Assembly (NCBI RefSeq): GCF_000949455.1
Contig: NZ_JXXK01000035.1
Coordinates: forward strand, 1-37,745
DNA: 37,745 bases
Source: Ruthenibacterium lactatiformans
GTDB taxonomy: Bacteria > Bacillota > Clostridia > Oscillospirales > Ruminococcaceae
Reading direction: 5' to 3'
Of the stretch, positions 24,722 through 32,412 are shown in pieces. Each line of letters starts with the position of its first letter. The first letter of the stretch is position 1. Below the pieces are notes generated by a model. The model was not told the DNA's origin. It saw nothing but the letters and a program-made list of their open reading frames with translations, and did no database searches. The translations under genes and the position numbers were made by a program.

Positions 24722-25501
24722 ATGGCTTTGTTGCAGGTGGAGAACCTTTCCGTTCAATTCGGTGGCTTGAAAGCGCTGAACGATGTGAGCCTCCAGGTGG
24801 ACACAGGCGATTTTGTGGGTCTGATCGGCCCAAACGGGGCAGGCAAGACGACCCTGTTCAATGCCATTACGGGTGTGGTACATGCCAGTGCGGGAACCAT
24901 AGTGTTTGATGGAAAGAGCATCAAGGGGATGCGGCCGGATAAAATCGCGTTGTGCGGGATCAGCCGGACTTTCCAGAATATCCGCCTTTTTCCCAAAATG
25001 AAAGTATATGAAAATGTGGAGATCGGCATAAACCGCATTGCGCAATACAATATGCTTGAGGCGGTTCTCAATACACCGCGCAAGCGTCGTTTGGATAGAG
25101 AAACCCATGAACACGCACTCCGATACCTGGAGCAAGTGGGCATTTTGCAATACAAAGATTCCTATGCGGGCGAGCTGCCATACGGCATCCAGCGGAGACT
25201 TGAGATTGCGCGAGCCATCGCAACACAGCCGAAAATATTGTTTTTGGATGAACCGGCTGCGGGGATGAACAACGATGAAACGCGGGATCTGATCAATTTC
25301 CTGCGGGCGCTTCATAAACAGACGGGTCTGGCCATCATCCTTATCGAGCATCATCTGGAAGTCGTGATGGAACTGTGCCGGGACATCACAGTGCTCAACC
25401 TTGGCGCTATGCTGGCCCATGGTACCCCGGAAGAAATCCAAAATGACTCTGCGGTGATCAAGGCGTATATCGGCGAAAGGAGGAACAAGTTCCATGCCTA
25501 A
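24722..25501 (+). CDS. ABC transporter ATPase (LivG family)
   Basis: This is a 259-residue protein with Walker A GPNGAGKTTLFN near residue 38, Q-loop ISRTFQNIRLF, signature LPYGIQRRLEIARAI, Walker B ILFLDEPAAGMN and the switch histidine in LIEHHLEVVMEL. PYGxQRRLEIARA and the IRLF motif are typical of LivG and of the matching urea/amide transporter ATPases. Energises import with the LivF-type partner, whose gene overlaps its end by 8 bases. Confidence 0.94.
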   Translation: MALLQVENLSVQFGGLKALNDVSLQVDTGDFVGLIGPNGAGKTTLFNAITGVVHASAGTIVFDGKSIKGMRPDKIALCGISRTFQNIRLFPKMKVYENVEIGINRIAQYNMLEAVLNTPRKRRLDRETHEHALRYLEQVGILQYKDSYAGELPYGIQRRLEIARAIATQPKILFLDEPAAGMNNDETRDLINFLRALHKQTGLAIILIEHHLEVVMELCRDITVLNLGAMLAHGTPEEIQNDSAVIKAYIGERRNKFHA

Positions 25502-26216
25502 TAAGATTCTGCTCGATATCAAAGATCTCGATGTGTACTACGGAGGCATACATGCACTGCACCGGATCAATATGGTGGTGGAGCAGGGCGAGATCGTGTC
25601 CATCATTGGCGCCAACGGGGCGGGAAAATCTACGCTGCTCAACACGATCGCAGGAGATAAGGACAAGAAAAACGGTGCCATAATTTTTGAAGGAGCACCG
25701 GCTCCCACGCGTGCACATCAAAGTGTGGAGCGCGGCATTGTTCTGGTGCCCGAGGGCAGGCGGATATTTGTCAATCTCACGGTGAAAGAAAATCTGAGGG
25801 CCGGCGCTTTCCTCGAGAAGAGAAACGGTATCGTGAACGACTTGTACACCGAGGTGTTCGACTTGTTTCCGCGCTTAAAAGAGCGGCAGAATCAGATGGG
25901 AGGAACATTGTCCGGCGGTGAACAGCAAATGCTGGCGGTAGGGCGTGCCATGATGGCGCGGCCAAAGCTTATGATGCTGGATGAACCCAGCCTCGGGCTG
26001 GCGCCTATCGTTATAGACGAGATGTTTGAAAAGATCCAACAGATCAACCGTGACCTGGGAACGACGATTCTGCTGGTAGAACAGAATGCCTTTATTGCAT
26101 TGGAGGTTGCCCACCGGGGTTATGTGCTGAGTGTGGGACACATTGCCATGCAAGGCAATGCCCGGGACCTTATGGAGGATCCTACCGTGCAGACGACTTA
26201 TCTGGGAATCAAGTGA
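25494..26216 (+). CDS. ABC transporter ATPase (LivF family)
   Basis: This is a 240-residue protein with Walker A GANGAGKSTLLN near residue 40, signature LSGGEQQMLAVGRAMM, Walker B LMMLDEPSLGLAP and switch LVEQNA. VERGIVLVPEGRRIFVNLTVKEN is the standard LivF segment. The strong AAAGGAGGA ribosome site lies inside the end of the livG-type gene. Together with the preceding four genes it completes a five-part importer. Confidence 0.95.
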   Translation: MPNKILLDIKDLDVYYGGIHALHRINMVVEQGEIVSIIGANGAGKSTLLNTIAGDKDKKNGAIIFEGAPAPTRAHQSVERGIVLVPEGRRIFVNLTVKENLRAGAFLEKRNGIVNDLYTEVFDLFPRLKERQNQMGGTLSGGEQQMLAVGRAMMARPKLMMLDEPSLGLAPIVIDEMFEKIQQINRDLGTTILLVEQNAFIALEVAHRGYVLSVGHIAMQGNARDLMEDPTVQTTYLGIK

Positions 26217-26232
26217 GAGGAGAGGGTGCCAT

Positions 26233-26994
26233 ATGCGCTTTCAAAATAGAACTATTCTCGTAACAGGCGGCACAAGCGGCATAGGGTTTGCTGCTGCGCG
26301 GGCCTTCCTTGCAGAAGGAGCAAATGTGGTGATGGCTGCTTCGGGACGGATACGTGGTGAAAGGGCAGAGAGCCTGCTGCGGGAAGAATATGGTGAACGG
26401 GTGCGTTTTTTTCCATGCGATGTACGCAAGGAAGAAGAGATATGCAAGCTGATGGAATTTGTCGAGGTGACCTTTGGAGGTCTTGATACGCTGTGTAACA
26501 ACGCAGGTGTATCCATCAGGGGCAGAGCGGAGGAAATGTGTGTTGCTGACTGGGATACAGTGCTGGAGGTAAACCTGCGTGGTGCATTTCTGTGTGCAAA
26601 GTATGCGCTGCCGCTGCTGCGGAAAAGCAGGGGAACCATTGTCAACACTATTTCGGAGCTAGGTTTTGTGGCGACCAAAGGATGCATCGCCTATCTTTGC
26701 TCCAAAGGAGGGCTTTTACAGCTCACACGTGGCCTTGCGCTGGAATTTGCTGAATATGGTGTCCGCGTAAACGCTGTATGTCCGGCAGGTACGGATACCC
26801 CTATGTTTCGAGCCGACATGGGCAGCGGAGAGGCATACGAGAAAAATGTGGCGGCTTTGGCCGCGAGCTATCCGCTGGGGCGCATCGCTGTACCGGAGGA
26901 CATTGCGCCGACTGTTCTATTTCTGGCAGGAGAGGATTCCGCATTCATGACAGGACAATATATCCTGCTGGATGGAGGTTTTACGCTTCAATAA
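26233..26994 (+). CDS. SDR family oxidoreductase
   Basis: This is a protein of 253 residues from the ATG at 26233 (AGGAGAGG upstream). A classical short-chain dehydrogenase: cofactor motif TGGTSGIG near the start, NNAG in the middle, and the catalytic S141, Y154 and K158 (YLCSK). VNAVCPAGTDTPMF and FMTGQYILLDGGF at the end are typical. It should oxidise or reduce an alcohol/carbonyl with NAD(P)(H). Position between the importer and an amidohydrolase suggests a step in the same catabolic route. The substrate cannot be read from the sequence. Confidence 0.92.
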   Translation: MRFQNRTILVTGGTSGIGFAAARAFLAEGANVVMAASGRIRGERAESLLREEYGERVRFFPCDVRKEEEICKLMEFVEVTFGGLDTLCNNAGVSIRGRAEEMCVADWDTVLEVNLRGAFLCAKYALPLLRKSRGTIVNTISELGFVATKGCIAYLCSKGGLLQLTRGLALEFAEYGVRVNAVCPAGTDTPMFRADMGSGEAYEKNVAALAASYPLGRIAVPEDIAPTVLFLAGEDSAFMTGQYILLDGGFTLQ

Positions 26995-27010
26995 ACAAGA
27001 GGGAGAAAAT

Positions 27011-28437
27011 ATGACACTTGACGTTATTATCCATGGAGGATATGTGCTGACGATGGAAGGCCCCGGTTCAGGGATGATCCCGAACGGTGCCGTTGCCATT
27101 AGGGGAGACAGCATTGTTGCAGTGGGGCCGGCACCGGAGATACTGAAACAGTATTCCGCCCATCGTTATGTAGATGCGCATGATCATGCCGTGCTTCCAG
27201 GGCTGATCGACTGTCATATTCATACGTCTAATGCAATCGTGCGAGGAGGCAGCCAGGATATCGCAAAATGGATGTACAGTGGTGTCCTTCCGCTTCTCAG
27301 TTTGGCTGAAACAGAGGATCTGGTTGCCGGTTCTATGCTGAATATCATCGAAGCTGTAAAAAAAGGCACCACAACCTTCTGCGATTATGACTTCCCCATG
27401 CTTGAGCTGATTAAAAATCATATCGCGGCAGGTACGCGCGTGGTAGCGGCCGAGATGATCAACGGCTTGCCGACCGTGACCTATGGTGTGGAGGATACGG
27501 CGCTTCGGGAGTTTGACACGGCACGGGAAAACAAAAATTCTCCGATGCGGTGCGCCTTGTGGAGAAATACCATCAAACATACAATGGGCGCATTACCTGC
27601 ATGATGGGACCGCAGGCCAGCGAGATGTGCTCGGTGCCGCTGCTGAAAGAGATCCGGAGCTACGCGGAAAAGATGAATCTCGGCATTCATATGCACGTTG
27701 CCCAGAGTCCCCGGGAGACCCGGCAGGTGATGCAGCGGTATGGAAAACGGCCGGTAGAACTGCTGGACGAATTGGGGTATCTGGATCGCCGCCTGCATAC
27801 GGCGCATATCACCGAGACAACCGCGGCGGAACGGGCGCTTCTAGCTGAGCGTGGTGTCAGCATGGCGTTGTGTACAGGCAGCATCGGTATCATCAATGGA
27901 GAGATACCGCCTGCACAGGATTATATGGCGCTCGCCGGCCGTGTAGGCCTTGGGACAGACCAAGCTCCCGGCAACAACTGCAACAATCTGTTTAATGAGA
28001 TGAAATTCACATCCATTTTGCATAAGGTGAAAAATACAGATCCCACTAGTTTTCCCGCATGGAAGGTGCTGCGTATGGCTACTATCGAGGCAGCACAGTG
28101 TATGGGTATGGAGGAAAGCGTGGGCTCATTACGGGCGGGCAAAAAGGCGGACGTTGTACTCGTGGCTCTGGACACACCTGCCATGAGCCCTGTGCTGGCG
28201 TGGCCGGTGCGCAATATCGTGCCGAACCTTGTCTATTCGGCCAGCGGCAGCGAGGTGGACACAGTGTTGATTGACGGGGCGTTTGTGGTAGAGAACGGCC
28301 GCATGCGTACAATAGACGAGGACGCAGAGATCAAGCGTGCAAATCGCTGCGCACAGTTGCTCTGCCAGCGTCTGGAGGCCACGGGTTGGGAGAAGGATAT
28401 GCCGCTGGCCGGCTGGACGCGGGAGGGATATTATTGA
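27011..28437 (+). pseudogene. Frameshifted Atz/Trz-type amidohydrolase with intact metal site
   Basis: The ATG at 27011 (GGGAG upstream) opens a frame that ends at 27604, while the rest of the protein continues in another frame to 28437. The join lies near 27531-27545, where an A5 tract occurs; the continuous product would read AREN-KN then SDAVRLVEKYHQTYNGRI. Unlike the operon's other Atz-like protein, the metal ligands are present: LIDCHIH, GIHMHVAQ, HTAHITE and GTDQAPGNN. It would hydrolyse an amide, amidine or amine on a small ring or chain, like chlorohydrolases and deaminases of the family. Total about 475 residues, a normal length. Decay or sequencing error cannot be separated here. 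Confidence 0.75.
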
Positions 28438-29321
28438 GCGGGACGGAGCTGGAATACAGCGAGCGCCAGGCTGTGGTGGGAGCGGCGCGCGCACGGCTGT
28501 ATCTGATTCTCACAGCTGTGGGATACAGCACCATGGGCGCGGCGTTCAAGTTTGTGGATTGGAACCCGCTTGTCATCAGTGCAGCAGAAAAAATGTTCGC
28601 ATTTTTTTGCCTTGGTATAGCCCGGGGAAGCTTTAAGATGCGCTTTTCTCGCCCCGTCTTGCTGGGTGCAGTCTGCAGCTATGCATGTACCACATGCTTT
28701 GTGGCCGCCAATAAGCTCACGACAGCAGCTAATGCTATCGTGCTGCAATATACAAACCCCATGTTTGTGGTGCTTCTGTCGTGGCTTGTGCTACGCCGGA
28801 GGGCGCAACGCAGAGATATCTTGCTCACGGCCGTGCTTATGGGAGGAATCGCGCTTTTCTTCCTGGACGAGCTGTCGCCCGGACATCTGGTGGGCAATTT
28901 GCTTGCACTGTGCAGCGGGATATTGATGGCGGTCAATACACTGTATGCCCGATACTCTGGCGCAGATGTGATAGAATATGGTATGGTCTCGTGTTTGCTC
29001 TCTGTTGGCATTGGGGCCGCGGCGGTCATAACAGAGCCGCCGGTTGTCACGGCGGTATCTTTGGTAGCTGTGGTATTTCTGGGCGTGATATCCACAGGGA
29101 TTCCCATGATTCTTTTTGCAAAGGCCGCTCCCTGCACGCCGCCGGTGGAGACATCTATCCTCTTGATGCTGGATCCAGTGCTGAATCCTTTGCTGGTGGC
29201 GCTGCTGGTGGGCGAGGTGCCAGGCCCTTGGGCCCTGGTGGGGGCGGCTGTAGTGCTGGGAGGCGTTGCGGCTTGGTGCTGGAACGGACGTCCGAAAAAG
29301 AATGGCAAAGAAAGTGCATAA
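28434..29321 (+). CDS. EamA/DMT superfamily permease
   Basis: This is a protein of 295 residues from a TTG at 28434 that overlaps the previous stop (TTGA), with GGGAGGG at 28421-28427. Ten hydrophobic helices in two EamA halves: AANAIVLQYTNPMFVVLLSW in the first and PPVETSILLMLDPVLNPLL followed by GPWALVGAAVVLGGVAAW in the second, both standard DMT signatures. Such permeases often export metabolites. It may expel a pathway product or act as a second carrier. Last gene of the operon; no terminator is visible before the regulator promoter. Confidence 0.88.
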   Translation: MSGTELEYSERQAVVGAARARLYLILTAVGYSTMGAAFKFVDWNPLVISAAEKMFAFFCLGIARGSFKMRFSRPVLLGAVCSYACTTCFVAANKLTTAANAIVLQYTNPMFVVLLSWLVLRRRAQRRDILLTAVLMGGIALFFLDELSPGHLVGNLLALCSGILMAVNTLYARYSGADVIEYGMVSCLLSVGIGAAAVITEPPVVTAVSLVAVVFLGVISTGIPMILFAKAAPCTPPVETSILLMLDPVLNPLLVALLVGEVPGPWALVGAAVVLGGVAAWCWNGRPKKNGKESA

Positions 29322-29333
29322 CGTCAATGAGAA

Positions 29334-29362
29334 TTGCAAAACAGCAAAAATAGCGTTATAAT
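29334..29362 (+). promoter_or_regulatory. Promoter of the FCD regulator
   Basis: TTGCAA (29334-29339), 17 bases, TATAAT (29357-29362). Start near 29369, about 36 bases before the regulator ATG. An ATGAG half-site like those in O1/O2 lies at 29327-29331 next to the -35, too little to call an operator. Confidence 0.75.
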
Positions 29363-29404
29363 TTAACCATAATATGGAAATATTCTGATAATCTTTTACA
29401 AGAA

Positions 29405-30193
29405 ATGAGTATCAAAATGGTATTTAACAGTGAAAAAAGTTTAATGCGTACAGGCCTGTTTTCATCGCGCACAAAAATGATCTCCTATCTCTTGTTGCGC
29501 TTTATCGCGGACAAGGATGAACCGGCAGGTTCGTGGGTGCTGCGTGAGGATCTGTTGAGCTTTGGTATTGACTGCAGTACAGCCACCATTGGGCGGTATC
29601 TTAAGGAGCTGGACTATCGCGAGTATACCGTCCAAAAGAGCAATCAAGGCCGTGTGCTCACGCCAATCGGGCAGGCTCATCTGGAGGAGCTTGAAGAACG
29701 TCTAGAGCGCACGCGCATGCAGGAAAAGCTGAGCAAGGCCATGAAGGTAACGGAATATGGCGAGTTGATCGAGCTTTTATATGTACGGCGTGCGTTGGAG
29801 ACAGAGGCGGCACGGCAGGCAGCCATCAACGCCAGGGCGGAGGATATCGCGGTACTTATACGTTCTGTGGAAGACCACCGCGATACTGTGGAGCAGAACC
29901 GGGATCCCACGGAGCCCGCTCTGGAGTTTCATGCGGTCGTGGCCGACATCAGCCACAACAAGTTTATTTGCCCCATTTTGAACATGCTGATCTATGAGGA
30001 GAAAAAAATAGAGGCTGTCATGGAGACGCTTGTCACACGGGAGCGAGGCAGAGTATATGTGAAAGAGCACGAGCAGATTGCGCAGGCCATCTGCGACCAT
30101 GACGGGGAGAAGGCCGCGCAATTCATGTATGCTCATATAGATGAGCTGTGCAAAGCAGTGGAGGAACAGGCGTGCGAGCATGGATATAAATAA
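29405..30193 (+). CDS. FCD-domain transcriptional regulator with atypical winged helix
   Basis: This 262-residue protein has a C-terminal FCD effector domain with its usual pattern: ELIELLYVRRALETEAARQAA, then FHAVVADISHNKF, then EHEQIAQAICDHDGEKAAQFM-YAH, with metal/ligand histidines. The N-terminal part (about residues 18-95: MISYLLLRFIADKDEPAG, STATIGRYLKELDY, QGRVLTPIGQAHLEE) looks like the HTH_12/NrpR-type winged helix, not the usual GntR one. FCD regulators sense small organic acids. It is the probable regulator of the divergent sialidase and amidohydrolase promoters via O1 and O2. The ribosome site is weak. Confidence 0.85.
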   Translation: MSIKMVFNSEKSLMRTGLFSSRTKMISYLLLRFIADKDEPAGSWVLREDLLSFGIDCSTATIGRYLKELDYREYTVQKSNQGRVLTPIGQAHLEELEERLERTRMQEKLSKAMKVTEYGELIELLYVRRALETEAARQAAINARAEDIAVLIRSVEDHRDTVEQNRDPTEPALEFHAVVADISHNKFICPILNMLIYEEKKIEAVMETLVTRERGRVYVKEHEQIAQAICDHDGEKAAQFMYAHIDELCKAVEEQACEHGYK

Positions 30194-30550
30194 TTATGTG
30201 TGCACGTTCGAAGCAGTCGAACATTGCTCAATCGCTGTTAGTTTTTTTGTAATTTGGGCATCTTTGACAATCTTGCATGCTCGCCAAAGGGGAAAAGAGC
30301 AAAGCCTGGAGGCTTGATCTCCTTATACAGATTGTTAATAACATAAAAGCTATGTTTTGAGACTGTGGCCAGCACCAGAGATGAGATATTGCCGTGAGAA
30401 CTCACCGTCGATTGAATTCTTTGCTGGGCTGTTTCGCATAAACTTTTCTATGTCAGTACAAAAAATAAGGCAAGAAAGACATTTAAGCCTTTACCTTGCT
30501 CCGTTTTTATTCGAAAATTAAATCTTAATGTTCATAGTTTACATACAAAT
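30194..30550. other. AT-rich intergenic stretch without a convincing gene
   Basis: After the regulator there is a T7 run at about 30240 but no good stem before it. A 46-codon frame (ATG 30381 to TAA 30521) begins MRYCRENSPSIEFFAGLF; it has no clear ribosome site and is probably a chance or repeat-derived frame. Nothing else is recognised. Confidence 0.5.
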
Positions 30551-30590
30551 GAAAACTGCACTCATCTGTTTAAAGTGAGTACAGTTTTTC
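30551..30590 (-). terminator. Hairpin at the end of the IS1-family remnant
   Basis: GAAAACTGCACTCA (30551-30564) pairs with TGAGTACAGTTTTTC (30576-30590) with small mismatches. It directly follows the transposase stop on the minus strand, so it may be its terminator or part of the insertion sequence end. Confidence 0.5.
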
Positions 30591-30591
30591 A

Positions 30592-30912
30592 CTATTGAGC
30601 AACTTTGAAGTCCAAAACGGTTGTAGGGGAGGACAAGAACGGTAAGGACAGCTGGAAGATTTCCCGCTTTCCGGGAAAACATCTGCTGCGCCGTGCTAGT
30701 GTGGGGATATAATAGCGTAGGTTCGCATTGACATTCTCCACCATGAAGGTATCGTTTTGGTTGTGGATATTGAAGGTATGCTTACCTGGAAAGATGACAT
30801 CCAGATAACCAAAATATCCATCTGTGCAGTATTGTTCTGCCTCCGGAGCTGCGTCTGCCATTTTTTGAAGGGGGTTAGACGCATTATCACCATATGGTAC
30901 AGAATTGGTGTG
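30592..30912 (-). pseudogene. IS1-family transposase, C-terminal remnant
   Basis: About 106 codons remain open on the minus strand up to a stop at 30913-30915. YCTDGYFGYLDV, then HTFNIHNQNDTFMVENVNANLR and LARRSRCFPGKREIF match the end of IS1-family DDE transposases, where an aspartate, VE-x-x-N and R-R-x-x-CF are conserved. The N-terminal zinc-finger and first catalytic aspartate parts are absent, so it is not functional. It marks a past insertion at the border between the cargo island and the ICE regulatory end. Confidence 0.65.
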
Positions 30913-30915
30913 CTA

Positions 30916-31173
30916 TTTACTCTGGAAGCCGACCTTCCAACATGAGAGAAAGCTCACCATAGACCTTTCCAAAGCTACGAATCGGCAGTGTCCGTTTTTG
31001 GTTACTTCAAATGTAGCCAGATACAGTGTCTTAAGAAGCGCTTGTTCACTTAGAAACCTGGGGGCTGACCAATGCGCCGATGCTGGTTGCCAGAGGCAGT
31101 AACTGGGCGGCAAAGTTGTTGCCTATCAACGTTCCCATTGGCTTCCATTCTTTACAACAGAATACTTGACTTG
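30916..31173. other. Intergenic stretch, no gene recognised
   Basis: Short frames exist on both strands, but none has a start site, motif or length that supports it. It may be the remainder of the region truncated when the insertion sequence decayed. The strong terminator downstream suggests that a plus-strand gene once ended here. Confidence 0.45.
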
Positions 31174-31210
31174 GAATGAGCTTGCTTTAAGTGTAAGCTC
31201 ATTCTTTTAT
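31174..31210 (+). terminator. Strong intrinsic terminator
   Basis: GAATGAGCTT (31174-31183) and AAGCTCATTC (31195-31204) form a perfect 10-bp stem with an 11-base loop, followed by TTTTATTTATATT. It isolates the HTH-xis-int end from transcription coming from the cargo. Confidence 0.8.
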
Positions 31211-31314
31211 TTATATTATATTAATTTTTTGTGAATTCTTTTTAATTGTGCAATGGACTTGCATATTTAACCCTTATGATACGGACAGAGGGAAGGAGGG
31301 AAGGTGATTCCATA

Positions 31315-31662
31315 GTGGGAGCGAATGAACGTCGCAGGGCGATTCTTGAAGTGCTTTGTCAAAGAAAACAGGACACGATGAAAAACCTTGCGAATGAATT
31401 TCATGTTTCGCTCCGAACGATTTGCTATGACATTGATGAACTGACCCGTAATTACCCGATTGTGACAATACGCGGTAAATACAAGGGCGGTGTGAAAATT
31501 GCAGACGGATACCGACTGGATCGAAAATACTTAAATTTAGAACAACGGCATTTATTGAAGCGGTTATCAAAAACATTGTCGGGTAAAGATCGTAACATTA
31601 TGGAAAGCATCCTTCGTGATTTCACTCTGAAAGAGGCATCAGAAGCTGACCCCGGCTGCTGA
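31315..31662 (+). CDS. HTH-domain regulator of the ICE
   Basis: This is a protein of 115 residues from a GTG at 31315 (AAGGTGA at 31301-31307; a second AGGAGGG lies upstream). The N-terminal DeoR/HTH_11-type winged helix is clear: NERRRAILEVLCQRKQDTMKNLANEF then VSLRTICYDIDELTRNYPI. The tail GGVKIADGYRLDRKYLNLEQRHLLKRL and LSGKDRNIMESILRDF is the form found in small regulators near the integrase of Tn1549-like elements. It may control excision or transfer genes. An upstream ATG at 31276 in the same frame is less likely. Confidence 0.8.
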   Translation: MGANERRRAILEVLCQRKQDTMKNLANEFHVSLRTICYDIDELTRNYPIVTIRGKYKGGVKIADGYRLDRKYLNLEQRHLLKRLSKTLSGKDRNIMESILRDFTLKEASEADPGC

Positions 31663-31983
31663 GGCAAATGTTCTTTGAAAATCAAATATCCAATAGTTTG
31701 GCTACATACGTTTGTCCTGCTGCAACACAAAGGTGCCAGCAAGCGGAAATGATATTCTGAATGAATCGGAAATCTTTTACATGGCCTGTGGTGGGCTATG
31801 CGCGATGAAAATGGGCAAGCATAATGATACTCCCGCCTTGAACGCGTCACAGCATTGGGCGGCCTCACAGAAGGTGGGGAGGGTGAGAACCCTGTGGAGG
31901 CCTCTTAACCAGTGGCACAGTCAAATATTGCCCTTGCGTCGGGAAGTGGTGTCAAATAGGCGCATTTTGATGAAACAGACACG
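31663..31983 (+). other. Untranslated stretch with possible RNA structure upstream of xis
   Basis: There is no convincing gene. A 30-codon frame (31668-31760, MFFENQISNSLATYVCPAAT...) is weakly supported. At 31861-31902 a stem (GGCCTCACAG with CTGTGGAGGCC, one bulge) encloses a smaller hairpin GGGT-GAGA-ACCC capped by a GNRA tetraloop. Ending in the terminator at 31984-32050, this could be a structured leader or small RNA controlling xis/int. Confidence 0.35.
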
Positions 31984-32050
31984 GCGGCAATTCTCGTGAA
32001 GATCTCCTATGAGAGCAAGTGATGACGAGAGATTGCCGCTGTGTTTTTTT
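31984..32050 (+). terminator. Long terminator upstream of the excisionase gene
   Basis: GCGGCAATTCTCGT (31984-31997) pairs with ACGAGAGATTGCCGC (32025-32039) with one extra base, then TGTGTTTTTTT. It limits read-through into xis and int, so their expression probably depends on anti-termination or a promoter beyond it. Confidence 0.8.
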
Positions 32051-32104
32051 GTATATTTGATGCCTATATATTCAGCCCGTGCTATAAGTGAAGGAGGCAT
32101 AAAA

Positions 32105-32311
32105 ATGAAATCGAAAAATATAAAGCGTTTGGAGAATTACCCGGATATTCTTTCGTTGGAGGATGTACGTTCTATTTTGGATGTTAGAACGAAAAAAACG
32201 GCGGCTCGCTGGTTACAGGGGAAAGGGATTTTCTACTTTCGTGTCGGACGTGAGTACAGAATACCAAAAGTACACTTGGTGAATTATTTTATGGGGCTGT
32301 CAAATATGTGA
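32105..32311 (+). CDS. xis: Excisionase, Tn916 Xis-like
   Basis: This is a protein of 68 residues from the ATG at 32105 with AAGGAGG at 32091-32097. A MerR/Xis-type winged helix is seen: ILSLEDVRSILDVRTKKTAARWLQ followed by the wing FYFRVGREYRIPKVHLVNYF. Xis bends DNA at the element ends and turns the integrase toward excision. Size and place just upstream of int are standard. Confidence 0.9.
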   Translation: MKSKNIKRLENYPDILSLEDVRSILDVRTKKTAARWLQGKGIFYFRVGREYRIPKVHLVNYFMGLSNM

Positions 32312-32412
32312 TTTCGTTTTCCGAGCAAATCGGCACACTTGTTATTACGGCTTCTGAGTGATAAATTAAGGCCGTCAACCGAAAGCGGTCTGCAAGGAAG
32401 AAGGAGGATATT

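Noticed and set aside
30381..30521. A 46-codon small protein gene
   Set aside because: No ribosome site and no context; listed only as a note on the intergenic stretch.
31712..31999. A 95-codon plus-strand frame upstream of xis
   Set aside because: No ribosome site or recognisable motif, and it runs into the first arm of the terminator stem.
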